Made by a program: the position numbers and the translations under genes
Shown: in pieces, positions 54,433 to 63,609 of the stretch
Layout: every line of letters begins with the position of its first letter
Position numbering within the stretch: position 1 is the first letter of the stretch
The notes under the pieces: generated by a model
Databases searched by the model: none
Told to the model about the DNA's origin: nothing
Seen by the model: the letters and a program-made list of their open reading frames with translations, nothing else
NCBI GenBank assembly: GCA_937873515.1
Contig: CALMYB010000003.1
Coordinates: 150,236-214,235 of the forward strand
Direction: 5' to 3'
Length of the DNA stretch: 64,000 nucleotides
DNA from: an uncultured Acidobacteriota bacterium
GTDB taxonomy: Bacteria; Acidobacteriota; Blastocatellia; Pyrinomonadales; Pyrinomonadaceae

Positions 54433-54861
54433 ATGTTCACAGCGTCAAGTCTTGCAAAAAAGGCTAATGTTCCGATATTCACCGTACGCTATTACACGCG
54501 GATCGGCCTGCTTACCCCGACAAAGAACAGCCTGAACGGCTACAAGATGTATTCGGCGGACGATCGAGATAGGCTTCGATTTATCGCGTCCGCAAAAGAG
54601 CTTGGATTCACGCTCGCCGAGATAGAGGAGATCCTTGGACATTCGACCTCCGGCGATTCGCCTTGCCCGATGGTCCGCGACATCGTCGAAAAGCGGATCG
54701 AAGAAAATCGGCAGAAGATCGCCGAACTTCGCCGCCTGCAGAAACGGCTCGAAACAGCCGCGGAGATGTGGAAAGGCATCGAGAATGCCGAACCCGACGG
54801 CCACACTGTCTGCCGTCTGATAGACGCTTTCGCAGAAAGTTCGAAACAGTACTTGACCTGA
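54433..54861 (+). CDS. MerR-family metal-responsive regulator
   Basis: This 142-residue regulator has the MerR winged helix (FTVRYYTRIGLLTPTKNSLN, then DRLRFIASAKELGFTLAEIE) and a long dimerisation helix (EKRIEENRQKIAELRRLQKR). Cys in SGDSPCPMV and in GHTVCRLI lie where MerR-type sensors bind metal. The downstream Cu(I)-type ATPase suggests copper or a similar soft metal, but the typical CueR C-x7-C loop is not seen. No Shine-Dalgarno sequence is visible. It probably regulates its own operon. Confidence 0.9.
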   Translation: MFTASSLAKKANVPIFTVRYYTRIGLLTPTKNSLNGYKMYSADDRDRLRFIASAKELGFTLAEIEEILGHSTSGDSPCPMVRDIVEKRIEENRQKIAELRRLQKRLETAAEMWKGIENAEPDGHTVCRLIDAFAESSKQYLT

Positions 54862-54906
54862 CACTAACTCACAGGTTGTAGGATGTTCCGTAGGGAGAAC
54901 AAAACA

Positions 54907-57471
54907 ATGAAAGAACAAGCGTCTCAACCTGTCCAGCTCGGTCGAAAAAAGCCCGAGATCGTCGAGATACACACCGATCCCGTGTGCGGAATGGCAGTCA
55001 CCGAGAACCTCGCGGCCGCCGTGTATGAGCACGATGGAACGAAATATTACTTCTGCAACGTCGTCTGCCGCGACCGTTTTGCGGCCGACCCGCAGAAATA
55101 TCTAGGCCGTACGGCGACTTCATGCTGCGGAACCGAAGATAAAAGCATGCTCCGGGTGATGAGCATGGCGGACGCCGGTTCTTGCTGCGGCGGTTCGACA
55201 GATGAAGAAAACGCGGCATCGGCTGAAGCCCATCACATCGATCCCGTTTGCGGCATGACGGTCGAGGAAGAGACTGCTGCCGGCACACATACGCACAACG
55301 GCATCGCCTACTACTTTTGCTCGAATGGGTGCGGTGCGAAATTCAAGGCCGACCCCGCCAAGTATCTGACTCCGCACAAACAAGAAGACCTGCCGCTCGA
55401 CGTTGAATACACCTGTCCGATGCATCCGGAGATCGTGCAGATCGGCCCGGGAACATGTCCGAAATGCGGAATGGCACTCGAACCCGTGGAGGTCTCGCTC
55501 GACGACACGGAAGACCCGGAACTTATTGATATGCGTCGGCGGTTTTGGATATCTGCCGTATTGACACTGCCGGTATTTTTGCTCGCGATGGCCGAGATGC
55601 TTCCCGGCTTCTCCGCGGTCGTCTCGCCAAAGCTCTCGATCTGGATACAGTTCGTTCTCGCAACACCAGTCGTTCTGTGGGGCGGTTTTCCTTTCTTTGA
55701 GCGTGCCATTCAGTCGATCAAGAATGTCAGCCCGAATATGTTCACGCTGATAGCGATCGGAACCGGGGCGGCCTATTTGCTGAGCCTCGCGGCTCTATTT
55801 GCGCCGGGAATCTTTCCGGACGCGATGCGTGACATGCACACCGGACTCGTTCCCGGATACTTCGAATCCGCGGCGGTGATCACCACACTCGTTTTGCTCG
55901 GCCAAGTTCTCGAACTCAAGGCTCGCTCTCGGACCTCGTCAGCGATCAAGGAACTGCTTCGGCTCGCACCTGAGACGGCGATCCGCATAGACAAGAATGG
56001 CGAAACAAAGATTGTTCCGCTGTCTGAGGTACATATCGGCGACCTGCTTCTTGTAAACGCGAACGAAAAGATCCCCGTTGACGGTAAGATCGAGAAAGGC
56101 GACTCGTCGGTCAACGAATCGATGGTCACGGGTGAGTCTTTGCCTGTCGAAAAAACGGTGGGAGACACAGTGATCGGCGGTACGTTGAATGGGCCGAGAG
56201 TCTTTGAAATGCGCGCCGAACACGTCGGCCGCGACACGGTACTCGCACAGATCGTCAAGATGGTAAGCGAGGCACAACGGTCACGCGCTCCGATACAGCG
56301 GTTCGCTGATGTCGTTGCGGCCTATTTCGTTCCGGCGGTCGTCGTCGCTGCGATCATCTCGTTCGCTGTATGGCTTTTCTTGGGAAGCCTGGCCTTCGCG
56401 ATCGTCGCCGCAGTTTCGGTGCTAATAATCGCGTGCCCTTGTGCACTCGGGCTTGCAACGCCGATGTCGGTTATGGTCGCGACCGGTCAAGGCGCACGCA
56501 ACGGCGTACTGATTAAAAAGGCTGCGGCCTTCGAAGATCTGGCAAAAGTGGACGTTATCGCCGTCGACAAAACGGGCACGCTCACCGAAGGCCGGCCGGC
56601 CGTTAAAACGGTCGTTCCCATAGGTTCTCTTGCTGAAAATGAGCTGCTTGCCCTCGCCGCATCGGTCGAAAAGCACAGCGAACATCCGCTCGCCAAGGCG
56701 ATCGTTGCCGAAGCCAACACGCGTTCGATCGCGATACCGACCGCTGAAGATTTCACGTCGCAGACGGGCATCGGCGTGACCGCATTGGTGAACGGCAGAG
56801 ACGTGGCCATCACGGCCGCTGATGCTAACGAAACCGTCGAAGAACTTCGCCGCAGGGCTCAGACCGTAGTCGCGGTGAGTGTTGACGGTGCGGCCGAAGG
56901 CTACATCGGGCTGGCCGATGCGATCAAGCCTTCTGCAAAGGCCGTTATCGACGAATTGCATCGCCAGGGAAAACAGATATTGATGATGACGGGCGACAAC
57001 GTCGTTACCGCAGCCGCCGTTGCGAAAGAGCTCGGCATCGATTCCTACATCGCTGAAGCGACTCCCGACAAAAAAGCCGAGAAGATCGCGGAACTCAAGG
57101 CGACGGGCAAGATCGTCGCGATGGCGGGCGATGGCGTAAACGATGCGCCCGCACTTGTTACCGCTGATGTAGGCATCGCGTTTGCCGAAGGCACGAGCGT
57201 CGCCATTGAATCCGCCGACATCACGCTCCTCCATTCCGACCTCGGCGGCATCTTGAAGGCAATGAATCTGAGCCGTGCAACGATGAAGAATATACGCGAG
57301 AACCTCTTTTTCGCGTTCGCCTACAACGTGCTCGGAATCCCGATCGCTGCCGGCGTTCTATTCCCGGTCTTCGGGCTGCTTCTATCGCCAATGATCGCGA
57401 GTGCGGCGATGACCTTCAGCTCGGTATCGGTCATCACGAATGCCCTGCGTCTTCACAACAAGAAGTTCTAG
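54907..57471 (+). CDS. copA: Cu(I)-type P1B ATPase with two YHS domains and a heavy-metal-binding domain
   Basis: This 854-residue metal exporter has two YHS domains at the N terminus ([40 protein letters not shown]) and an HMBD ([20 protein letters not shown]). The P1B core shows [11 protein letters not shown], the CPC site [21 protein letters not shown], the HP motif [16 protein letters not shown] and [19 protein letters not shown] and MTFSSVSV fit the Cu(I) signature (YN, MxxSS). Usual CopA proteins carry HMA domains; here YHS plus HMBD replaces them. The ATG at 54907 has AGGGAGAAC at good spacing. It follows the MerR gene by 45 nt. Confidence 0.93.
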   Translation: MKEQASQPVQLGRKKPEIVEIHTDPVCGMAVTENLAAAVYEHDGTKYYFCNVVCRDRFAADPQKYLGRTATSCCGTEDKSMLRVMSMADAGSCCGGSTDEENAASAEAHHIDPVCGMTVEEETAAGTHTHNGIAYYFCSNGCGAKFKADPAKYLTPHKQEDLPLDVEYTCPMHPEIVQIGPGTCPKCGMALEPVEVSLDDTEDPELIDMRRRFWISAVLTLPVFLLAMAEMLPGFSAVVSPKLSIWIQFVLATPVVLWGGFPFFERAIQSIKNVSPNMFTLIAIGTGAAYLLSLAALFAPGIFPDAMRDMHTGLVPGYFESAAVITTLVLLGQVLELKARSRTSSAIKELLRLAPETAIRIDKNGETKIVPLSEVHIGDLLLVNANEKIPVDGKIEKGDSSVNESMVTGESLPVEKTVGDTVIGGTLNGPRVFEMRAEHVGRDTVLAQIVKMVSEAQRSRAPIQRFADVVAAYFVPAVVVAAIISFAVWLFLGSLAFAIVAAVSVLIIACPCALGLATPMSVMVATGQGARNGVLIKKAAAFEDLAKVDVIAVDKTGTLTEGRPAVKTVVPIGSLAENELLALAASVEKHSEHPLAKAIVAEANTRSIAIPTAEDFTSQTGIGVTALVNGRDVAITAADANETVEELRRRAQTVVAVSVDGAAEGYIGLADAIKPSAKAVIDELHRQGKQILMMTGDNVVTAAAVAKELGIDSYIAEATPDKKAEKIAELKATGKIVAMAGDGVNDAPALVTADVGIAFAEGTSVAIESADITLLHSDLGGILKAMNLSRATMKNIRENLFFAFAYNVLGIPIAAGVLFPVFGLLLSPMIASAAMTFSSVSVITNALRLHNKKF

Positions 57472-57567
57472 GGCTCTGCGAGTAACAAACGAGGGATCGC
57501 GAAGGAATTTCAAGATCTCTCTTTCGCTTCTTGAAAGTGACTTTCACTTTCTATACAATCCCGTTTT

Positions 57568-58569
57568 ATGAAGTTCACCAATATGAGAACACGACTTTTC
57601 ACCCGCTCGCTAAAAGCAGCCGCACTATCGGGTCTTTTTGCGATCGCAACGATGCCGATCTTTGCCCAGCACGATCATTCGGCCCACACGATGCCGACGG
57701 CAAGGAACAAGACCGGCGTTCTTCTTCTCGCACACGGCGGTAAAGCGGCCTGGAACGACGAAGTCAACGGCGTTGCCGCCGAGGTTCGCAAGCAATTCCC
57801 TGTCGAGATAGCTTTTGGCATGGCGACCAAACGCAATATCCAGAACGCCATCGATAAGCTCGAGGCTCAAGGCGTCACGTCGATCGTCGCGGTTCCGCTT
57901 TTCATCTCGTCGAACAGTTCGGTGATAACGTCGACCGAATATCTGCTCGGTTTGCGTAACGATGCTCCGGCAGATCTCGCGGTCTTTGCAAAGATGGATC
58001 ACGGCGGCGGCCATGGCGGCACCGACCATTCGGCCCAAACCTCGATGTCGTCCGAGCCGTTCGATCCGACAACTCCGGTAAAACACAAGGTGCCGATCAC
58101 AATGCGGAAGGCCCTCGATGCCGACCCGACCGTCGCGGATATTCTGCTCTCGCGAGCTTCTTCGATCAGCAAGGATGCACCCAACGAGATAGTGATCGTC
58201 GTCGCTCATGGCCCGGTCTCTGCCGAGACAAATCGCCTTTGGCTAAAGGATATGGCGACGCTTGCTGACGGGATGAAGGCAAAGAGTTCTTACCGCGGTA
58301 TCGAGTATCTAACCGTCCGCGACGATGCTCCCGAGCCGATCCGCGGAGAGGCGACCGCTGAGTTCCGCTCGCTCGTCGAGAAGGCGAACGCCCAGAAAGT
58401 ACGCGTTCTGATCGTGCCGCTGCTGCTCTCATTCGGCGGCATCGAAGACGGCGTCAACCAGCGTCTCAACGGCCTCGACTACACGATCACCTCGCAGGCT
58501 CTCCTGCCTGATACACGTATCGCACAGTGGGTCGTTCGGTCGGTCAATTCAAGCAGCTCGATCAAGTAG
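57568..58569 (+). CDS. Exported CbiX/sirohydrochlorin-chelatase-like protein, His-rich
   Basis: This 333-residue protein has a signal peptide (ALSGLFAIATMPIFAQ) and then HDHSAH. Two CbiX-like halves follow: GVLLLAHGGKAAWNDEVNGV with VAVPLFISSNSSVI, and IVIVVAHGPVSAETNRLWLK with VRVLIVPLLLSFGG. A His/Gly insert (DHGGGHGGTDH) lies between them. In cobalamin and siroheme synthesis the CbiX His motifs load metal into the tetrapyrrole, but those enzymes are cytosolic. An exported form beside a copper-type ATPase suggests metal binding in the periplasm; this is inference. It follows copA by 96 nt. Confidence 0.82.
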   Translation: MKFTNMRTRLFTRSLKAAALSGLFAIATMPIFAQHDHSAHTMPTARNKTGVLLLAHGGKAAWNDEVNGVAAEVRKQFPVEIAFGMATKRNIQNAIDKLEAQGVTSIVAVPLFISSNSSVITSTEYLLGLRNDAPADLAVFAKMDHGGGHGGTDHSAQTSMSSEPFDPTTPVKHKVPITMRKALDADPTVADILLSRASSISKDAPNEIVIVVAHGPVSAETNRLWLKDMATLADGMKAKSSYRGIEYLTVRDDAPEPIRGEATAEFRSLVEKANAQKVRVLIVPLLLSFGGIEDGVNQRLNGLDYTITSQALLPDTRIAQWVVRSVNSSSSIK

Positions 58570-58620
58570 CCGCGTCACATTCTGAAACAAGGCGGGTTTT
58601 GCGATAACATCAATAGATGT

Positions 58621-59538
58621 ATGGCAAAACCCGTTCTTGCTATTCATGGCGGTGCAGGAACCGTCGTCAGAAGCCTGATGACGCCTGCCCTTGAGGCCGA
58701 ATACCGCAGCGGCCTCGAGACCGCATTGAAGTCCGGCTGGAGTATCCTCAACGCGCACGGCTCTGCACTTGACGCTGTTCAGGCCGCGGTCATCGCCCTT
58801 GAAGACTTCCCGCTGTTCAACGCCGGCCGCGGTGCCGTCTTCACGCACGACGGCAAGCAGCAGATGGACGCGTCCATTATGGACGGCAGTCGCTTGCGTG
58901 CGGGCTCGGTCGCCGAAGTGCGGAATATCAAGAACCCTATCAAACTTGCTCGTGCGGTAATGGATCGAACGGAGCACATTCTCCTTGCCGGCGACGGCGC
59001 GATGCAGTTCGCCGCAGAGCAAGGCTTTTCGCTCGAACCGGACGAGTATTTCTTCACCGAACACCGTTGGCTGCAACTGCAGGAAGCTCTGGCGGCGGGC
59101 CGCATCCAGCTCGATCATTCTGCACCTAAGCCTATCGGCACCGTCGGCGCGGTCGCTTGCGATTCGAACGGCCGGCTTGCGGCGGCGACATCTACGGGCG
59201 GGATGACGAACAAGAAATTCGGCCGCATTGGCGACACGCCGTTGATCGGTGCGGGCACATTCGCAAACGACGTCTGCGCGGTGTCGTGTACCGGCCACGG
59301 CGAATTCTTTATGCTCTCCGCGACAGCGTATGACGTTGCCGCTCGGATGGCTTACAAAGGGATCTCGCTTGCTGAGGCTGCGGATGCCGCCATCGGGCAC
59401 CTAACGGCCATTCGCGGTGAAGGCGGTCTGATCAGTGTCGATCGCAGCGGTCACGTTGCGATGCCCTTTAATTGCGAGGGAATGTATCGCGGCAAGATCG
59501 ACGAAAGCGGTCTTAACCTCGGCATCTACCGCGACTGA
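58621..59538 (+). CDS. Cytoplasmic isoaspartyl peptidase/L-asparaginase
   Basis: The 305-residue Ntn hydrolase shows VLAIHGGAGTVVRSLMTPAL, LFNAGRGAVFTHDGK, the nucleophile Thr in PIGTVGAVACD, STGGMTNKKFGRIGDTPLIG and the glycine-rich end NCEGMYRG. It lacks a signal peptide, unlike the paralogue at 21832-22941. Such enzymes split beta-aspartyl dipeptides, including beta-Asp-Arg from cyanophycin, and the convergent cyanophycin synthetase ends 8 nt away. I infer that it finishes cyanophycin breakdown. Confidence 0.93.
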   Translation: MAKPVLAIHGGAGTVVRSLMTPALEAEYRSGLETALKSGWSILNAHGSALDAVQAAVIALEDFPLFNAGRGAVFTHDGKQQMDASIMDGSRLRAGSVAEVRNIKNPIKLARAVMDRTEHILLAGDGAMQFAAEQGFSLEPDEYFFTEHRWLQLQEALAAGRIQLDHSAPKPIGTVGAVACDSNGRLAAATSTGGMTNKKFGRIGDTPLIGAGTFANDVCAVSCTGHGEFFMLSATAYDVAARMAYKGISLAEAADAAIGHLTAIRGEGGLISVDRSGHVAMPFNCEGMYRGKIDESGLNLGIYRD

Positions 59539-59545
59539 CCCGAAC

Positions 59546-62191
59546 TTACTTGCCGCCTTGCGATTCCGCGAGGAATTTATCGCGGAGTTCCTGCACGATC
59601 TTGATGTCGTCCGGTACGCGGTCGGCAAGCGTTACGACCAACTCTCCCTTTCGAGCATATTTGACCGCGTGCTGTATCGCGTCGGCGCTCTCCGGAATAA
59701 TTCGTATCGCGGGTTCTTTGCCGCTTTTTGCGATTCCCTTCTTCAGAAGTTCGTAGGTAGCATTTTCATCTCGCCCGCGAAGATAATGTCCGCGTCGCAG
59801 AACAACGCGGTCAAAGGTATCGCCTACGATCTTGCCCAAGGCGATGATGTCCTTGTCGCGTCGGTCGCCTGTGCCGTTGACGACGCAAGTGCGATATTTG
59901 TTCGGCAGTTTCTTGATGAAGTTCGCAAGACCGGTCAATCCTGCCGGGTTATGCGCATAGTCCATCAGCACAGTGACGTCGCCGATCTCGATGAAGTTCA
60001 AGCGTCCCGGCGTTTGAGCGGTGCCCGCATTGAACGTCGTCAATCCTACGCGCAGGTCTTCAAGCGAAACGCCGTGGACAAAACATGCGAGCGTTGCCGC
60101 AAGCACGTTCTGGATCATAAACTCGGCACGGCCGCCGTATGTGAGCGGAATGTTCACGGCCTTCTCGACGCGGACCTTCCATTTGCCCTTCAAGATCGTG
60201 ATGTAGCCATTCTCGTAAACGCAGGATGTTCGGCCGCGTTCGGCCCGTCTCTTGATGTTCGGGTGATTCTCATTCATAGAGAAACAGACCACCGTGCCTT
60301 CGACCAGATTCCGCATATCGTAGACGAGCGGATCCTCCGCATTCAGCACCGCAAAGCCTTTCTTTGAGACGGCCCGCGGAATGACCGACTTCACCCTTGC
60401 AAGGTCTTCAAGCGTGTTTACATCCTTCATCCCGAGGTGATCGGCCGCGATATTCGTGACGACACCGATGTCGCAGTGGTCAAAGCCCAATCCCGCACGA
60501 ATGATGCCGCCGCGGGCCGTTTCAAGCACGGCGACTTCGACGGTCGGATCCTTAAGCACGAGCTGGGCGGAGACCGGGCCCGTATTGTCGCCCGTCACGA
60601 TCTGCTGGTTGCCGATATACGTACCGTCGGTCGTCGTAAAGCCAACGTTCCGGCCGCTGTTCTTCAGAATGTGGGCGATGAGGCGTGTCGTGGTCGTCTT
60701 GCCGTTCGTGCCGGTGATACCGATGATCGGGATCCGGGCCGGAGTACCCGTCGGGAAGAGCATATCGATGACGTGCTCGGCCACATTTCGCCCGATGCCC
60801 TCGCTCGGCGCAAGGTGCATTCGGAACCCCGGAGCCGCATTCACTTCGATGATGCCGCCTCTGATCTCTCTCAGCGGTTGTGCGACGTTGTCGGCAATGA
60901 TGTCGATGCCTGCGACATCGAGGCCGATGATCCTGGCGATCCGCTCGAAAAGAAACACATTTTCCGGATGCACTTCGTCGGTAACATCGATCGCGGTGCC
61001 GCCGGTCGAGATATTCGCCGTCGTCTTAAGAAAAAGAACCTCGCCCTTCTTGAGGACGGAATCGACAGAATAACCCGCATTCTTTATGCAGCGGAGCGAT
61101 TGCTGGTCGATGTCGATGAGCGTCAGAACATTCTCATGCCCGAAGCCGCGTCTCGGATCGCGATTGGTCTCCTCGACAAGCTCCTCGATCGTGCTCTTGC
61201 CGTCACCGACCACGTGCGCCGGAATTCGCTTTGCGACCGCGATAAGCCGGTTATTGACGACCAATGCCCGGAAATCAGACCCGATCAGCTGCTGCTCGAC
61301 GATGACCCAACGCGAATATTCCTTTGCCTTCTCAAAGGCGATCGCGGCATCTTCCAGGTTGTGAATACCAATGGTCGCACCCTTACCATGGTTACCATCA
61401 AGTGGTTTAATTACAGCAGGATAGCCGACTCGCTCTAAGGTATCTTCGAGGTCTTCGATATGTCGGATCCGATACCCTTTCGGTACGGGCACGCCCATAT
61501 CCCCAAGCAGCTTCTTGGTCGCCGCCTTGTCGCCGGCGATATCGACCGAGATCATATTCGTGTTCACGGTCGTCGTCGCCTGAATGCGTTTCTGATTGAT
61601 CCCGTAGCCTAGTTGGACGAGCGACTGGTCGTTCAGGCGAATGTAGGGTATATCCCGATTAACGGCTTCTTCCACAAGTGAGCCAGTCGAAGGCCCAAAG
61701 CGAACGTCCTCGCGGATCTCACGCATCTTCTGGACGTCCTCGCTGACTTCCTGCTTGATCGCTTCGAGGTCCTTCTTAGTGGCAAGTGCAAGCCACAAAC
61801 GGACTGCCGCACGGCCCGCATACCTGCCGACCTCTTCTTCGAGGTAGCTAAAAACGACGTTATAGATGCCCTTTTCGCTCGTTTCGCGAGTCCGGCCGTA
61901 TCCCGTATCCATCCCGGCAAGCGTCTGGAGCTCGAGCGCCAGATGTTCGATCGCGTGACCTGCCCACGTACCTTCTTTCACGCGTTTCAAAAAGCCGCCG
62001 GGTTCACCGTAACTGCATCCGTGGCTCTCGATCGACGGCATAACCTCGATCAGTCGGTCATAAAATCCCTTGATCTTGTTCGTCGGCTTTTTCTCATACT
62101 CGCCTATATCGAGGCGCATAATGATGAGCTTCTTCCAATAACCGCTCCAATAATTTGGGCCGCGAAGTGTGCGGATCTCAAGGATTTCCAT
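59546..62191 (-). CDS. cphA: Cyanophycin synthetase
   Basis: The 881-residue CphA polymerises Asp and Arg into cyanophycin using ATP. It shows the N domain (IRTLRGPNYWSGYWKKLIIM), the ATP-grasp half (VIKPLDGNHGKGATIGI, VEQQLIGSDFRALVVNN) and the Mur-ligase-like half with Walker A ITGTNGKTTTTRLI, ARGGIIRAGLGFDHCDIGVV and YAHNPAGL. Length matches known CphA (about 870-900). It is separated from cphB upstream by a 467-bp GxxExxY unit. Confidence 0.96.
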   Translation of the reverse strand: MEILEIRTLRGPNYWSGYWKKLIIMRLDIGEYEKKPTNKIKGFYDRLIEVMPSIESHGCSYGEPGGFLKRVKEGTWAGHAIEHLALELQTLAGMDTGYGRTRETSEKGIYNVVFSYLEEEVGRYAGRAAVRLWLALATKKDLEAIKQEVSEDVQKMREIREDVRFGPSTGSLVEEAVNRDIPYIRLNDQSLVQLGYGINQKRIQATTTVNTNMISVDIAGDKAATKKLLGDMGVPVPKGYRIRHIEDLEDTLERVGYPAVIKPLDGNHGKGATIGIHNLEDAAIAFEKAKEYSRWVIVEQQLIGSDFRALVVNNRLIAVAKRIPAHVVGDGKSTIEELVEETNRDPRRGFGHENVLTLIDIDQQSLRCIKNAGYSVDSVLKKGEVLFLKTTANISTGGTAIDVTDEVHPENVFLFERIARIIGLDVAGIDIIADNVAQPLREIRGGIIEVNAAPGFRMHLAPSEGIGRNVAEHVIDMLFPTGTPARIPIIGITGTNGKTTTTRLIAHILKNSGRNVGFTTTDGTYIGNQQIVTGDNTGPVSAQLVLKDPTVEVAVLETARGGIIRAGLGFDHCDIGVVTNIAADHLGMKDVNTLEDLARVKSVIPRAVSKKGFAVLNAEDPLVYDMRNLVEGTVVCFSMNENHPNIKRRAERGRTSCVYENGYITILKGKWKVRVEKAVNIPLTYGGRAEFMIQNVLAATLACFVHGVSLEDLRVGLTTFNAGTAQTPGRLNFIEIGDVTVLMDYAHNPAGLTGLANFIKKLPNKYRTCVVNGTGDRRDKDIIALGKIVGDTFDRVVLRRGHYLRGRDENATYELLKKGIAKSGKEPAIRIIPESADAIQHAVKYARKGELVVTLADRVPDDIKIVQELRDKFLAESQGGK

Positions 62192-62240
62192 AAAGAGTAT
62201 TCGCCCCTTAAAAGCCGACCTGCCGCGTAAGAGGATCTAC

Positions 62241-62267
62241 ACCGCAAAGACGCGGAGACGCAGAGGT
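62241..62267 (+). repeat. Left inverted repeat of the GxxExxY unit
   Basis: This 27-bp repeat begins with ACCGC and ends GAGACGCAGAGGT. It differs from the reverse complement of the right end at positions 6, 7 and 14. Confidence 0.85.
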
Positions 62268-62669
62268 TCAAAATTTATTGACAATTCGTTTCAAACCATT
62301 CTTCAGGACCGTTGCGTGAAAGTTCAGCAACAGCCCGACCCTTAGGTCCATCATTCTTAAGTAAGACAACACCTGTGCCTCGTGAATAGGCAACAAGGAG
62401 CTAACTGCCTTTATCTCCAGGATCAGTTCGTTTTCAACTAATAGGTCGAGCTTGTACCCACAGTCAAGATTCACGCCCTTATACCGTACCGGCAACGGCT
62501 TTTGACGCTCAAATCTAAGGCCGCGAAGTGAAAGCTCAAAGGCCAGGCATTCCTCATAGGCTGATTCAAGAAGTCCGGGGCCGATCTCTCGATGTACCTC
62601 GATCGCAGCACCAATAACCGTTTCTGTTAGCCGGTCAATTTCATCAGGTTTCAGGAGTTCCTCGAACAT
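62268..62669 (-). CDS. GxxExxY family protein (PD-(D/E)XK nuclease-like)
   Basis: This 133-residue protein carries GPGLLESAYEECLAFEL (the GxxExxY motif) and a nuclease-like core: YKLDLLVENELILEIKAV, giving the D...ExK pattern of the PDDEXK superfamily. It ends in a helical segment (LSYLRMMDLRVGLLLNFHAT). Its biological role is not established. Family members are scattered through genomes next to AGACGCAGAG-type repeats, as here. It has no Shine-Dalgarno sequence and is on the same strand as cphB and cphA. Confidence 0.9.
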   Translation of the reverse strand: MFEELLKPDEIDRLTETVIGAAIEVHREIGPGLLESAYEECLAFELSLRGLRFERQKPLPVRYKGVNLDCGYKLDLLVENELILEIKAVSSLLPIHEAQVLSYLRMMDLRVGLLLNFHATVLKNGLKRIVNKF

Positions 62670-62680
62670 CTTTGGTTCCT

Positions 62681-62707
62681 ACCTCTGCGTCTCTGCGTCT
62701 CGGCGGT
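62681..62707 (-). repeat. Right inverted repeat of the GxxExxY unit
   Basis: On the minus strand it reads ACCGCCGAGACGCAGAGACG followed by CAGAGGT. It sits between the cphB stop codon and the GxxExxY start. Confidence 0.85.
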
Positions 62708-62754
62708 CAAACTGGTCAGTCGTCACGGAGCGATCGCAGTTCGAAAACCGAAGA

Positions 62755-63609
62755 TCAGCCAAGGTCCGGAAGTAAGAACTCGCCTGCGGGCTGTATCGAC
62801 AGGCGGTCAAGATAGTTATAGCTCAGGCCATCCCTAAGGATATGGAACTGAACGCCGCAAACGCTAAAGCTTTCATTATCACCAACTTCCGCGATCTCAT
62901 TAAATGTGATACCTGAACCATCGACGATGGTTATAGAGCCTTGCCCAAAGACCTCAAGTAATCCTTTACCATCGAGAATGATGGCTGTATTCTCATCGAT
63001 CCCGATACCGAGATTGTACGGGTTGTAAGAAACGGCCGTCACGAGTCGGCTGATCCGGCCGCGTTCGGTGAAGTGCTGGTCGATAATGATGTTCTTCAGA
63101 AAACCTAGGCCCGGCGAGAGCCTGACCGATGCCTTGTACGGATGCGAACTCGGTTCTCCGCGGACGACCATCGTGGTGCTCATCGCTGCGGCGCCGGCGC
63201 TCGTGCCCGCAAGAACGATATTCGATGAGCGGACGATGCTGCGTATCCGATCCGCAAGTTTTGTCCCGCCAAGCAGCGAAACAAGCCGCATCTGGTCGCC
63301 GCCGGTCATAAAGATGCCCGTGACGCCATCAAGCAGCGAATCAACATCCGCATCGACGATATCCTGCCGTGAGGTCGCGCGCAGCACTCGCGGTTTCGCA
63401 ACGCCCAGATTCCGGAACGCCTGCGTGTAAACATCTGCCGCAAACTCCGGAAAATCCGAGGCTACCGGAACGATCAGGACTTCGGCCTTTTCACCGCCGG
63501 CAAGCTCCAAAAACTTCTTCAAAATGCGGCGCTCGTTGTATTTGTCCTCGGCTCCGCCGATGACAAGCAAATGGCCGCCTATGATCTCTCGATCGTGAGT
63601 ATCAGTCAT
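62755..63609 (-). CDS. cphB: Cyanophycinase
   Basis: The 284-residue serine peptidase (S51 type) cuts cyanophycin to beta-Asp-Arg. It shows GGHLLVIGGAEDKYNERRIL, the nucleophile segment VLAGTSAGAAAMSTTMVVRG, GGDQMRLVSLLGG, FTERGRISRL and the glycine-rich LGIGIDENTAIILDG. It has no signal peptide, so it works on intracellular granules. No Shine-Dalgarno sequence. It is upstream of cphA on the same strand, interrupted by the GxxExxY unit. Confidence 0.95.
   Translation of the reverse strand: MTDTHDREIIGGHLLVIGGAEDKYNERRILKKFLELAGGEKAEVLIVPVASDFPEFAADVYTQAFRNLGVAKPRVLRATSRQDIVDADVDSLLDGVTGIFMTGGDQMRLVSLLGGTKLADRIRSIVRSSNIVLAGTSAGAAAMSTTMVVRGEPSSHPYKASVRLSPGLGFLKNIIIDQHFTERGRISRLVTAVSYNPYNLGIGIDENTAIILDGKGLLEVFGQGSITIVDGSGITFNEIAEVGDNESFSVCGVQFHILRDGLSYNYLDRLSIQPAGEFLLPDLG

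Larger units (their letters stand above)
62241..62707. mobile_element. GxxExxY unit with 27-bp inverted terminal repeats
   Basis: The left end (62241-62267) begins ACCGCAAAGACGCGGAGACG and the right end (62681-62707) is its reverse complement with three mismatches (24/27). The left end abuts the stop codon of the only gene inside; the right end starts 12 nt upstream of its ATG. No transposase and no obvious target duplication were found. The ends resemble the 65-bp repeat in coaBC. Mobility is an inference from this structure. Confidence 0.7.

Noticed and set aside
59435..60367. 310-codon frame on the plus strand inside cphA
   Set aside because: It is a shadow of the high-GC-third cphA codons; it has no start context or recognisable domain.
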